Below are positions 17,708 to 26,618 of a stretch of DNA of 64,000 bases, in pieces (the first letter of the stretch is position 1; each line of letters starts with the position of its first letter). The stretch is from CAVXFB01 sp963760935 (GTDB lineage: Bacteria > Planctomycetota > Planctomycetia > Pirellulales > Thermoguttaceae): contig CAVXFB010000002.1 of NCBI GenBank assembly GCA_963760935.1, positions 339,080-403,079 on the forward strand, in the 5' to 3' direction. Both the position numbers and the translations under genes were made by a program. The notes below the pieces were generated by a model. The model searched no databases, was not told where the DNA came from, and saw only the letters and a program-made list of their open reading frames with translations.

Positions 17708-19129
17708 ATGGCAAACGATGACATGCAGGCTGTGATACGACAGTTGAGGGCCGCCACGGCGGAGCAACTGACCTCCGCGACGTTGGACGTGCTGGTTGTC
17801 GGCGGGGGAATTGTTGGCGCCGGCGTGGCGCGCGACGCAGCGATGCGCGGATTGCGCGTCGGACTCGTCGAGCAAAATGATTTGGCCTCGGGTACCAGCA
17901 GCCGATCGAGCCGGCTGTTGCACGGCGGCCTGCGCTATCTGGCCCAAGGTCGCGTTGGATTGGTCTACGAGGCTAGCCACGAAAAGAGTGTCTTGCGCCG
18001 CATCGCCCCGCACTTGGTGCAACCGCTGCCCTTTGTTTTTCCTGCGTATCGCCGTACCACGTGGCCGCTTTGGCAATTGCGAATCGGTGTAAAGCTGTAC
18101 GACTTGCTTTGCGGCGGATATAACTTTGACCGATCTAGCTCCCTATCGGTCGCCCAGTTGGCATCGCACCTGCCAGGGATCAAGACCACCGACCTGACCG
18201 GTGGTGTGCGCTATTTCGATGCTCTGACCAACGACGCGCGGTTGGTGATCGACACGCTGCTCTCCGCTAAGCACTATCGAGGCATCATCAGCAACTACAC
18301 GCAACTCGAGAACGCTTCACCGCACGGGCAAGTATGGCGCTGTCAGGTGCGAGACGTGATTGCCGGCCACGCGTACGATGTGACGGCCCGATGCGTGGTC
18401 AATGCCACCGGTCCCTGGGCACAGACGATTCCGCATAGCCGCGTCCGCTTGCGGCTGACCAAAGGGATTCATCTGGTGGTCGACCGCGGGCGGCTGCCCG
18501 TGCCCGACGCCGTCGTGATGACCGAGGCCGGTCGAATCCTGTTCGCCATTCCCTGGGGCGAGCGCGTAATTCTCGGCACTACCGACACCGACTATGACGG
18601 CCCATTGGAGGATCCGCAGGCCGAGCCGGGCGACGTGGCGTACATCTTGCGGGTCGTTAACGAGGCATTTCCATCGGCCGCTTTAGGCGAGGCCGACGTG
18701 ATTAGTCGCTGGGCCGGGCTTCGCCCGCTGATTGACACCGGCCGTGGCGGCCCCTCCGATATTTCCCGCGCCCATCAAATCGCCATGCCGGAGCCCGGCT
18801 GGCTCGATGTTGCCGGCGGCAAACTGACGACATATCGCTTGATCGCCCAGCAGGCCGTCGATCGGCTGGTAGCGTACCTCGACGTGCGAGCCGCCCCGTG
18901 CCGCACGGCCGACGAGCCGTTGGTCCCCGTAGGGTCCGCCACGCGGACCGCAGAAAGCAGCATCTTGCCGCCGGAAGTGTCGCGCGAATTGGTCGACCAC
19001 TATTGCCGCCACCAATGGGCTGTCCACCCCGACGATGTCATGCTTCGTCGCACAAGTTGGCGGCACTACCGCAAAGACGCGGACACCGTGGCCGAGCAAG
19101 TTGCCGTTTGGATGGGGATAATTCGGTAG
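17708..19129 (+). CDS. glpD: Glycerol-3-phosphate dehydrogenase, FAD-dependent
   Basis: Oxidises glycerol-3-phosphate to dihydroxyacetone phosphate, passing electrons to quinone at the membrane. FAD-binding LVVGGGIVGAGVARDAAMRG at residues 35-54, then NDLASGTSSRSSRLLHGGLRYL and the C-terminal FAD contact WLDVAGGKLTTYRLIAQQA. The C-terminal DAO_C domain (AVHPDDVMLRRTSWR) is present but the protein ends at VWMGIIR, roughly 30 residues shorter at the end than many homologs. It follows glpK in an apparent operon. The short end may be natural; I found no obvious continuation in another frame. Confidence 0.93.
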   Translation: MANDDMQAVIRQLRAATAEQLTSATLDVLVVGGGIVGAGVARDAAMRGLRVGLVEQNDLASGTSSRSSRLLHGGLRYLAQGRVGLVYEASHEKSVLRRIAPHLVQPLPFVFPAYRRTTWPLWQLRIGVKLYDLLCGGYNFDRSSSLSVAQLASHLPGIKTTDLTGGVRYFDALTNDARLVIDTLLSAKHYRGIISNYTQLENASPHGQVWRCQVRDVIAGHAYDVTARCVVNATGPWAQTIPHSRVRLRLTKGIHLVVDRGRLPVPDAVVMTEAGRILFAIPWGERVILGTTDTDYDGPLEDPQAEPGDVAYILRVVNEAFPSAALGEADVISRWAGLRPLIDTGRGGPSDISRAHQIAMPEPGWLDVAGGKLTTYRLIAQQAVDRLVAYLDVRAAPCRTADEPLVPVGSATRTAESSILPPEVSRELVDHYCRHQWAVHPDDVMLRRTSWRHYRKDADTVAEQVAVWMGIIR

Positions 19130-19132
19130 GTG

Positions 19133-19402
19133 ATGACCCCGTGGGACGGGATGATCGAACATCGCGACGACCTGGGCTTGCGGGGCACTATCCATCTGTC
19201 CGATGACGACATTCCGACGCCGGGCCGTTGGCACGATGTGGTCGACCTCATCCGCGAGCGTGGCGACGTCGTCTTCTTCCGCGACGTATGTGAACACCTC
19301 CAACGTCGCGGTTCGTTCGTGTCGCGATTCTTGGCTCAGGCTGTATTAAGCGGCAAGGTTCGCAACCCGGGACATCAGAAGGGATGGATGGCGGTTGGGT
19401 AA
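19133..19402 (+). CDS. Small hypothetical protein after glpD
   Basis: 89 residues beginning MTPWDGMIEHRDDLG, four bases after the glpD stop; the glpD tail supplies a weak GTAGG ribosome site. Composition is acidic then basic, without transmembrane segments or a recognisable motif. Context suggests a cotranscribed gene, but I cannot name a family and the frame could be fortuitous. Confidence 0.4.
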   Translation: MTPWDGMIEHRDDLGLRGTIHLSDDDIPTPGRWHDVVDLIRERGDVVFFRDVCEHLQRRGSFVSRFLAQAVLSGKVRNPGHQKGWMAVG

Positions 19403-19776
19403 AGCTGGTTCCGCGGGGGCGTTGTGGCGGGTCTTCAAGTCGGTTTGATTGGACGCCAGCAAAACTCTTCCGACGCGGGGCCGCGTCCCTCGCGCCGGCC
19501 ATCCGACGCCTGATTCTCGCCTTCGTCTCGGGCGCGCCCTCTCCCAATGAAACCGGATCGTTGGCGGGCAGTCACGCTTCTCGTCTAGCTCGGTTGGAAA
19601 ACGCCCCTCAGAGACAGGTCAGGTCTGGCGAGATTGGACTTCTAGGCCAAGATTGTTGACGTCCCCGGAGCTAATTGATAGAAATATAGTTTTGAATGGG
19701 GGGTAAGAGTAGTTCGAAAAAATGGATGGCAAATGAACCAGAGTTGGCTCCGCTATTGATGGCTGCCAGAGACAAT
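19403..19776. other. Gene-free stretch before the HAF-repeat gene
   Basis: About 370 bp with no convincing ORF. A lower-GC region near 19670-19770 precedes the HAF-repeat gene and probably holds its promoter. Confidence 0.5.
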
Positions 19777-19816
19777 AAATCCCGAAACGAGGCAACAAAT
19801 CCCGAAACGAGGCAAC
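19777..19816 (+). repeat. Perfect 20-bp tandem duplication that includes the ribosome site
   Basis: AAATCCCGAAACGAGGCAAC occurs twice without a gap (19777-19796 and 19797-19816). The second copy puts GAGG 7 bases before the ATG of the HAF-repeat gene, so the first copy is a duplicated Shine-Dalgarno region. Confidence 0.9.
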
Positions 19817-19819
19817 ACA

Positions 19820-21961
19820 ATGAAACGGTTTCCTGCGATGGTAGGGCTCGTCGCATTGGCAAGACAATCAAGGCTAGTGCTGACGGTATTATCGGTGACA
19901 TTCGCCGCTGGCGTTGCCCAGGCGGGCCCACTGCTGGTCGCCGGTTCGCCTGAATACGATTCGACGACCGGCACAGGACTGAAACCCCCCTTCGCTGCAT
20001 TAACTGGGCCGGAGTATATAAGCGTTAATAACAACGGCGAGGCTGTGGGATGCGTGACACAGTACATCAATAACATCAGCAAAGGCTATAGGGCAGTGAG
20101 TTGGGACTCGTCGGGGACCGCAGCAACCGAGTTGCGTGTCATGGGCACCGACGCCAACAGCAATACATCCGCCTATGCTTATATGATCAACGATGTCGGC
20201 ACGATCATCGGGTGGGCAACGAAGTATGTCGATGGCGTCAGTAAAGGCTATCGCGCAGTTCGTTGGGACGCCGGGGGCATGGATGCCACCGTGTTAGGCG
20301 ATCTGGGCACCGACGGCTCGGGCTTTACACACACCTACGCTTACGCAATCAACGATGTTGGCACAATTATCGGGAACGCGCGGAAGTACGTCGATGGCAG
20401 TAATCAGGGCTATTGCGCAGTGCGATGGGAGGCAACAAGCACGACGGCCACGAAGCTCAATAATCTGGGCGTCGATCCAGATGGGCAAGAATTCGGCTCG
20501 GCTCAGGCAATAAACCACAATGGTATAATTGTGGGCTGGTCCGACAAGTACGTTAACGGAAACTACTATGGCTCTCGCGCAGTTCGTTGGAATGCCTCCA
20601 GTTCGACTCCCACTGAGCTTGGAGTCTTGGGTACCGGCAGTTCGGGCGCTAGCATGGCCAGCGCCGTTGCGGTGAATGACGCTGGCACAATCGTGGGAAG
20701 GGCAACTAAATATGTAAATGGCAATTATTTGGGCTACCGTGCCGTGCGTTGGGAAGCTTCCGGCACGGCAGCCACGGAGCTAGGAAGCCTGAGCACCGAT
20801 GGCAACGGAAGTACCTCTGGAGCCTATGCCATCAATCAGTCGGGAACAGCCGTGGGGTACTCGGAGAAGATCGTTAGCGGCGTCGGTCTTGGCACGCGCG
20901 CTGTACGTTGGGATGCTTCCGGCACGAACGCTATCGAACTTAGCGTGTTAGGCACTTCCACCAGCGGATATACTGTCTCCTATGCCTATGATATCAACGA
21001 CGCTGGCACAGTCGTAGGCTGCTCTCGCAAATATCTTAGCGGGACAAATAAAGGCGACCGCGCCGTGATCTGGCTTCCCGATGCAAGCGTGAAGGATCTG
21101 AACGACTTAGGTGTTGTACCTGTCCCTGCCGGCGGAACTTGGACACTGACTAATGCGAAAGCGATTAGCGCCGATGGTTGGGTGGCGGGTGAAGGCACAT
21201 TCGATCCCGATGGCGACGGGGCACTGGCCAGCTATGGCCGCCTCTGGGTCGCTCAAGTCGGCTTGGGCGGGACATGGACAAAGCCCGCCGGCGGAACCTG
21301 GGGACGCGGCCCCAATTGGTCCACCGGCACGCCCGCCATGCAGGTCGGTGACGCCACGTTCAACCTTGCATCGTCTTTTACTGTCACCTTAGACCGCGAT
21401 GAACTGACGAATAGCATCGCCATCAACGCCGGTTCGGTCGCTATCGACTTTGCCGGGCACACGCTTGCAACCGAAAGCGGGCTGAACGTTTCCAATGGCG
21501 CAACACTCAAGGGCGCCGGCACCATTGTGAGCGACATTGTCAACGCTGGCACCATCGCCCCTGGCAATAGCCCCGGCACGTTGAACATTACCGGCAATCT
21601 GACAAACGCTGGCACGCTGGACTTCGAGATTGCCAGCTTGCTTAACTACGATCAAGTCGATTTGACCGGCGCGTTTACGGCCAGCGGCACGATTGCCGTG
21701 ACACTGTTGGACGGGTACACTCCGATGGCGGGCGACATTTTCGACATAGTTGACTTCGGAAGTTTTACAAACAACGGCTATACATTCGATTGGAGACGCG
21801 CCGTGTTGTCTGCAGGGCTGGCATGGGATACCACGACGTTTGCAACGACGGGCAGCATTGGCGTCATAGCGGTCCCCGAACCTGCCGCGTTCACCCTTCT
21901 CAGCATCAGTGTCGCGAGCCTTCTTATCTCGTGCTGGCGACAGAGAACGCGAACAGCGTAG
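19820..21961 (+). CDS. HAF-repeat protein with PEP-CTERM-type C-terminal anchor
   Basis: 713 residues. A signal peptide (ending AAGVAQAGP) precedes about seven repeats of roughly 55-60 residues of the type YAINDVGTIIGxAxKYVDG...GYRAVRWDA...TELGxLGTDG. These resemble HAF/DUF3466-type repeats. Then a beta-helix-like region resembling autotransporter-associated repeats (VSNGATLKGAGTIVSDIVN, GTIAPGNSPGTLNITG). The tail VPEPAAFTLL plus a hydrophobic stretch and WRQRTRTA fits a PEP-CTERM sorting signal, removed by an exosortase and anchored or exported. Surface or extracellular role inferred; ligand unknown. Confidence 0.85.
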   Translation: MKRFPAMVGLVALARQSRLVLTVLSVTFAAGVAQAGPLLVAGSPEYDSTTGTGLKPPFAALTGPEYISVNNNGEAVGCVTQYINNISKGYRAVSWDSSGTAATELRVMGTDANSNTSAYAYMINDVGTIIGWATKYVDGVSKGYRAVRWDAGGMDATVLGDLGTDGSGFTHTYAYAINDVGTIIGNARKYVDGSNQGYCAVRWEATSTTATKLNNLGVDPDGQEFGSAQAINHNGIIVGWSDKYVNGNYYGSRAVRWNASSSTPTELGVLGTGSSGASMASAVAVNDAGTIVGRATKYVNGNYLGYRAVRWEASGTAATELGSLSTDGNGSTSGAYAINQSGTAVGYSEKIVSGVGLGTRAVRWDASGTNAIELSVLGTSTSGYTVSYAYDINDAGTVVGCSRKYLSGTNKGDRAVIWLPDASVKDLNDLGVVPVPAGGTWTLTNAKAISADGWVAGEGTFDPDGDGALASYGRLWVAQVGLGGTWTKPAGGTWGRGPNWSTGTPAMQVGDATFNLASSFTVTLDRDELTNSIAINAGSVAIDFAGHTLATESGLNVSNGATLKGAGTIVSDIVNAGTIAPGNSPGTLNITGNLTNAGTLDFEIASLLNYDQVDLTGAFTASGTIAVTLLDGYTPMAGDIFDIVDFGSFTNNGYTFDWRRAVLSAGLAWDTTTFATTGSIGVIAVPEPAAFTLLSISVASLLISCWRQRTRTA

Positions 21962-22259
21962 GGTTTCCACGCTTGCCGGTTCTTTGATGTACCCAAGTCG
22001 ACCTTTTTGACGCCGGAAGACGACCCCACGTTGCACCACGGGGCAATAGACGGCCGTGCATGGTGGGCACGATGCTTCTTATGGTTCCTCGCTACGTTAG
22101 GCGCCTATTTCTCGCGTAATCGCACTAAAGCGACAAGAGCTCCAGTTGTTCGCCCTTCGTCCGCTTCTCGGACACCGTCTAAGCACGACACACTCAAACC
22201 ATTAGCAGGCTGAGGCAGCACGGTCGTTATGCCAAAGCATAACCAAATGACCTACATGG
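21962..22259. other. Gene-free stretch
   Basis: About 300 bp between convergent genes. A 68-codon frame at 22007 has no coding character. No clear terminator hairpin with a T-run was seen. Confidence 0.5.
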
Positions 22260-22946
22260 CTACGCTGGCTTGCCGTTGACGTGATAGACGGCCTTCTCCG
22301 TGACGATCATGTCCATGCGGATATCGTGATCGAGCAGGGGAATGTCGGCGACGAGTTGGCATTCGAAGCAGACAGCGGCCTTGGTCGCGCTCGGGCTAAT
22401 GCAATGCAACAGCCGGTCGTAGTATCCTTTGCCATAGCCCAATCGGCCGCCGCGATGATCGAAGGCCAAGCCGGGAGCGATGATCAAGTCCAGATCGGAC
22501 GGATCGAGCGCTCGATCGGGCAGCCCTCGCAGTTCAGGCTTGGGTTCCAACACGCCCATCGTTCCTGTGGCAAGATCGTCGAAATGGCGCAAGCGAAATA
22601 GTTGGATTTCTCCCTCTTCGCAATACGGCACCGCCACGATTTTTCCATCGTCCCACGCCCGCGGCACAAACCACCGAGTGCGAACCTCGCTACGAATATC
22701 GAGGTACATCATTAGCGTGCCGGCGCTGAGATAGGCGGGCAACGCGGCGAGCCGCTCGAAGATCTGCCGGCTGAGGCCCTCGCCATCCGGTTGCTCGGCG
22801 CGGCGTGCCGCGGCCTCAATGCGCAACTGCTGCTTCGCGCCGAGCACCTCATGGACTGTCGTTGAAGCCACGCCATACACTCCGGACAAAGGGCTCAAAA
22901 GTGCCGAATCGAACGAATCATACCGCAGCGGACTTGCCATCGTCAA
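22260..22946 (-). CDS. 5-formyltetrahydrofolate cyclo-ligase
   Basis: Converts 5-formyl-THF to 5,10-methenyl-THF using ATP. Family blocks are GAKQQLRIEAAARRA near residue 35, VPYCEEGEIQLFR near 110, and the diagnostic LGYGKGYYDRLL near 170 preceded by PGLAFDHRGGR. 228 residues from the first ATG; most family members begin near GAKQQLR, so the first 30 residues may be untranslated and a GTG near 22847 is an alternative start. It lies alone, with an IS110 element inserted just upstream. Confidence 0.9.
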   Translation of the reverse strand: MTMASPLRYDSFDSALLSPLSGVYGVASTTVHEVLGAKQQLRIEAAARRAEQPDGEGLSRQIFERLAALPAYLSAGTLMMYLDIRSEVRTRWFVPRAWDDGKIVAVPYCEEGEIQLFRLRHFDDLATGTMGVLEPKPELRGLPDRALDPSDLDLIIAPGLAFDHRGGRLGYGKGYYDRLLHCISPSATKAAVCFECQLVADIPLLDHDIRMDMIVTEKAVYHVNGKPA

Positions 22947-22959
22947 TTGTAGGTCCTAC

Positions 22960-24540
22960 CACCTCCGCAGAATGGCGCATTTTCCGCAAGACGTAGGGTG
23001 AAACTATGAGAAAGGAGGTCGAGCCGACTGGCTTGCCCTTGAAAACGTGGTAAACCGGTAGTTTTGGCGACCGTGTTTCCACAAAAGGAGTCAAGCCATG
23101 AAGTATGTCGGTGTCGACCTCCACAAGCATGTTATCGTCCTGTGTGTTGTTGTGCTAGCCGCTGGCCGGCCGAAAGTAGTAAAGCGCGCACGGTTCGGCT
23201 GCCACGAGCCGGAGGCAATTCGAGGCTTTTTCCAAGGGTTGGATTCGTTTCAGGTCGTCGTCGAAGCGACCGCCGCCTACGAATGGTTCTTTCTGCTGAT
23301 CGAAGACATGGCCGATCGTTTGGTGCTGGCGCATCCCAAGAAGTTGCGGGTGATCGCCGAGAGCACCCGCAAGAGCGACAAGATCGACGCCGAGGTGTTG
23401 GCGACCTTCCTGGCCTTGGACATGATTCCGCAGGCGTACCGCCCCACACCTCGGATTCGTCAGCACCGAGTCTTGGTGCGGCATCGGTGTTGGTTGCAAC
23501 GCCGCATCACGTCGTTGAAGTGCAAGGTCCGCAACGTGCTCGGGCACTACAACGCCGACATCGCCCAACTGTTCACGCCGCAAGGGGAACAATACTTGGC
23601 GGGCGTGTCGCTTTCGTCGGCCGATCGTTTCACGGTTCAAGCTCTGCAAGAACAACTGGCCTTGTTTCAGCGACAACTTCGAGAAGCCGATCGGCGACTT
23701 GCACAATTTGCCGAGACTGCGCCTTTGGTCGAGCAAGAGGCGAGGGCGCTGCTGGACACGATTCCTCAGATTGGTCCGGTGACGATCGACGTGGTGCTGA
23801 GCGAATTGGGCGATTGGCGACGATTTCACTCGCAGAAGGCTGTGGCCGCCTTCGCCGGTCTCGACCCCGGTTTTCGCAGAAGCGCGGAAAAATGCTTGGA
23901 ACTCCACATCAGCAAGGAGGGCTCTCGCCTGTTGCGCTGGGCGATGATCCAGGCTGCCTGGCGGTTGGCGGTGCGTTCGCCACGCTGGCGGGACATGCTG
24001 GTGCGGCTGCAAATCAATACGGGCTCGAAGAAAAAAGCGATTGTGGGCGTGTCGCGTCACCTGCTGTGCATGATGTTTGCGATGCTTCAGTCGGGCAGAC
24101 CCTACGAACTGCTTGGCGTGCCCAACAGCAATCAACGAACCACCAAGGTTCACCAGTCGGCGGATACCTCGGCTCGGGCTCGACAGAAGGGGGCCGCCCC
24201 TTCGCGCCTTCGCCCTCGCATCGGCCGCTCTCGCTGCGCGGTCGGTTGAAGGCCGACGCGACGGCGAAGGCGGAAGGGGCTCGGGGGAACCCCATTCAAG
24301 GAAAACCCAGGAGACAACATTCGACGCGATCAGGCGTGGGACCCAGCAGCGACCCCGTTTTGACCCCTGAAGGCGGCTTTTTCCGGCCGACCGCGGTAGG
24401 GTGAATGGCGGCGCTGCCTTGTATTCCTTTTTCATGGCGACGGCAGTATTCTGCTGATCCCGAATAGATGGTTGAGCCCACACCCGCTCGTGGACGCCCC
24501 CACCCGATCCGCATCGAAAAATAACTCACACCGGTTGACA
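22960..24540 (+). mobile_element. IS110-family insertion sequence, approximate limits
   Basis: Limits are a guess around the transposase. The left non-coding end cannot exceed about 150 bp because the cyclo-ligase starts at 22946; the right non-coding part may reach several hundred bp before the repeat at 24702. A longer right end would fit the IS1111-type layout, in which the guide RNA lies after the transposase gene. No inverted repeat was confirmed. Confidence 0.5.
23098..24249 (+). CDS. IS110-family transposase
   Basis: 383 residues. N-terminal DEDD-type nuclease (RuvC-like): YVGVDLHKH with the first aspartate, VVEATAAYEWF, and KSDKIDAEVLA with the last aspartates. C-terminal Tnp_20 domain with IPQIGPVTIDVVLSELGDW and AVAAFAGLDPG, where family members place the catalytic serine region (LELHISKEGSRLLRW). 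AAAAGGAG sits 9 bases before the ATG. IS110 elements lack classical terminal repeats, use a bridge RNA for target choice, and produce little target duplication, so the ends cannot be fixed by eye. Confidence 0.93.
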   Translation: MKYVGVDLHKHVIVLCVVVLAAGRPKVVKRARFGCHEPEAIRGFFQGLDSFQVVVEATAAYEWFFLLIEDMADRLVLAHPKKLRVIAESTRKSDKIDAEVLATFLALDMIPQAYRPTPRIRQHRVLVRHRCWLQRRITSLKCKVRNVLGHYNADIAQLFTPQGEQYLAGVSLSSADRFTVQALQEQLALFQRQLREADRRLAQFAETAPLVEQEARALLDTIPQIGPVTIDVVLSELGDWRRFHSQKAVAAFAGLDPGFRRSAEKCLELHISKEGSRLLRWAMIQAAWRLAVRSPRWRDMLVRLQINTGSKKKAIVGVSRHLLCMMFAMLQSGRPYELLGVPNSNQRTTKVHQSADTSARARQKGAAPSRLRPRIGRSRCAVG

Positions 24541-24701
24541 ATCACGTTCCCATAGATGGGGCAACTTTGCGCCGCACGTATCGGCCCATCAACGCCGTCT
24601 TCCGCCAATCCTCGTGGCGGGCCATGTTCTTGCGCTTCCTCCACAAGAGGGTTTCGAGGCATGTCCAAGCTCCCAGGAGAGCTGCAAAGCTCCTGCGAAC
24701 G
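24250..24701. other. Non-coding stretch right of the IS110 transposase
   Basis: About 450 bp without a credible gene. It holds a hairpin GGGGCTC-GGGG-GAACCCC near 24278-24295 with one mismatch and further GC-rich pairing. This is where a bridge-type RNA would lie if the element is IS1111-like. Confidence 0.45.
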
Positions 24702-24785
24702 GTCATTCTGAGCGCAGCGAAGAATCTCCGCGGAATGCGCAACTGCCCGCGTATCAACGAGATCCTTCGCTGCGCTCAGGATGAC
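24702..24785. repeat. MITE-like core repeat, copy 3
   Basis: GTCATTCTGAGCGCAGCGAA at the left and the complement TTCGCTGCGCTCAGGATGAC at the right enclose 40 bp. It has the inner pair of copies 1 and 2 but lacks their TTGTCGGAAAA ends. Confidence 0.8.
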
Positions 24786-24790
24786 TCCTT

Positions 24791-24830
24791 TTCATCAAGC
24801 AAGACTCTGCTTCATCAAGCAAGACTCTGC
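24791..24830 (+). repeat. Perfect 20-bp tandem duplication
   Basis: TTCATCAAGCAAGACTCTGC occurs twice in direct succession, directly after the core repeat and about 95 bp before the KAS gene. Same unit length as the duplication at 19777-19816. Confidence 0.9.
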
Positions 24831-24924
24831 AATTCTCCTATCCAAGCTCCCCCGCCGCTTGCCAATCGAACCGCAACCGGGTAGCCTGTGTTGTTTGGCT
24901 TTTGCTTGTGCCTGGGGTATCTCT

Positions 24925-26166
24925 GTGGAACGGCCGGATCATCAGCGAGTTGTGATTACCGGCGTGGGACTGACCGCGCCGAATGGAAACTCGTTGCCCG
25001 AGTTCCGCGAGGCGCTGCTGAATGGCCGTAGCGGCGTATCGGCGTATGATATCCGCTACTTCGGCCCAACCCTGGCCGGCGTCTGCAACTTCGACGAACT
25101 TCGCTACCAGAAACGCAAGGAAGTGCGGCGCGGCACCCGCGCCGGCGGCATCGGCGTCTTCTGCGCCCATGAGGCCGTGGCCGACGCCGGCCTCGACTGG
25201 GAAAACGTCGACCGTTCGACCGTCGGCATCTATGTCGGCGTCACCGAACACGGAAACGTCGAGACCGAGAACGAGATTTTTCTCCTCAAAGGCTACGACT
25301 ACGACATTCAGTACTGGTCGCACCACCACAACCCCCGCACGGTAGCCAACAACCCGGCCGGCGAGATCTCGCTGAACATGGGCATCACCGGGCCGCATTA
25401 CACGCTCGGCGCCGCCTGTGCCGCCGGCAATGCCGGCGTGATCCAAGGCGTGCAAATGCTGCGGCTGGGCGACTGCGACATCGCCCTTTGCGGCGGCGTC
25501 TCGGAAAGCATTCACACCTTCGGGATCTTCGCCAGTTTCAGCAGCCAGGGAGCACTGGCCAAGCACGACGATCCGGCCAAGGCCTCGCGTCCGTTCGATG
25601 TCGATCGCAATGGAATCGTTGTGGCCGAAGGCGGCTGCTTGTTCGTGTTGGAGCGGCTTACGGACGCCCGGGCCCGCGGCGCGAAGATCTACGGCGAGGT
25701 GGCCGGCTACGCGATCAACAGCGATGCCACCGACTTTGTTCTGCCCGACCCCGATCGACAGGCGGAGTGCATCAATCTCGCCCTGCGCCGGGCCGGACTT
25801 GTGGCCGACGACATTGACATTGTCAGCACGCACGCCACCGGCACGACCTCGGGCGATGCTCAGGAGTGCCAAGCCTTGCGTAAGGTTTGGGGCCACAACG
25901 GGCATCACACCGCGCTGAACAACACAAAGAGCTTCATCGGCCATGCAATGGGTGCCGCCGGCGCCTTGGAACTGGCCGGAAACCTGCCGGCCTTCGACGA
26001 CGGCGTCTGCCACCCCACGATCAATCTCGACCGGCTTGACCCCGAATGCGAGGTGCCGGGCCTCGTGCCGAACCAGCCGCGTGAATTGGGCGAAGTGACC
26101 GCCATCCTGAACAATTCCTTTGGTATGCTGGGCATCAACTCAGCGGTAATTGTACGAAGAATTTAG
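24925..26166 (+). CDS. Beta-ketoacyl-ACP synthase II-like (FabF-type)
   Basis: 413 residues. Condenses acyl chains with malonyl-ACP. Catalytic cysteine C165 in LGAACAAGNAG, H303 in STHATGTTSGDAQE and H340 in KSFIGHAMGAAG make a complete Cys-His-His triad. GTG at 24925 is chosen because homology starts at VVITGVGLTAPNGN just after it; the upstream open frame to 24781 crosses a repeat. First gene of a dedicated lipid cluster: ACP, CrtI-like oxidoreductases, FabZ and FabI follow on the same strand. The sequence is a divergent KAS II, so a specialised product rather than housekeeping fatty acid is likely. Confidence 0.88.
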   Translation: MERPDHQRVVITGVGLTAPNGNSLPEFREALLNGRSGVSAYDIRYFGPTLAGVCNFDELRYQKRKEVRRGTRAGGIGVFCAHEAVADAGLDWENVDRSTVGIYVGVTEHGNVETENEIFLLKGYDYDIQYWSHHHNPRTVANNPAGEISLNMGITGPHYTLGAACAAGNAGVIQGVQMLRLGDCDIALCGGVSESIHTFGIFASFSSQGALAKHDDPAKASRPFDVDRNGIVVAEGGCLFVLERLTDARARGAKIYGEVAGYAINSDATDFVLPDPDRQAECINLALRRAGLVADDIDIVSTHATGTTSGDAQECQALRKVWGHNGHHTALNNTKSFIGHAMGAAGALELAGNLPAFDDGVCHPTINLDRLDPECEVPGLVPNQPRELGEVTAILNNSFGMLGINSAVIVRRI

Positions 26167-26244
26167 GGGGTGCGTGCGACACACCCACAACGATAAGCCG
26201 CGATGCGTCTCACGCATCGTACGAAGATAATGGGAGAGCAAGCC

Positions 26245-26505
26245 ATGACGGCAGAGGAGATACGAGTGGCGGTCATTGAAATTTTGGCCGACATTGCGCC
26301 CGACGAGGACCTAAGCGACGTGAAGGACGATGTCCCGTTCCGCGAGCAGCTAGAACTCGACAGCATGGACTTCCTCGACATCGTCATGGAACTGCGGAAA
26401 CGTTATCGGATCCAGATTCCAGAAACCGAATATCCCGAGTTGAACAGCCTCAGCAGCACGGTGCGATACCTTGAACCGCGCATGAAGGAAGTCGTGAAGA
26501 AGTAG
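26245..26505 (+). CDS. Acyl carrier protein
   Basis: 86 residues. The 4'-phosphopantetheine site is S40 in the motif LELDSMDFLDIV; acidic residues dominate helix II. ATG 26245 is preferred because GGGAGAG lies 7-8 bases before it; ATG 26230 is an alternative. A short hairpin (GATGCGT-CTC-ACGCATC, 26202-26218) lies in the leader. Divergent from housekeeping AcpP, so likely dedicated to the neighbouring KAS and CrtI-like enzymes. Confidence 0.88.
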   Translation: MTAEEIRVAVIEILADIAPDEDLSDVKDDVPFREQLELDSMDFLDIVMELRKRYRIQIPETEYPELNSLSSTVRYLEPRMKEVVKK

Positions 26506-26618
26506 GGGACGGAGTGGCCGGCGGCGAGTGAACGGATGCTTTTCGCCAGGAGAGCTGGGCGGCTCGCCGCCGATTAGTTTTGCCAATCAGCGAACACTCG
26601 GACCGCTCGCCACGCGCC

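Noticed and set aside
22007..22213. 68-codon ORF after HAF-repeat gene 1
   Set aside because: No ribosome site, no motif, and convergent gene spacing explains the gap.
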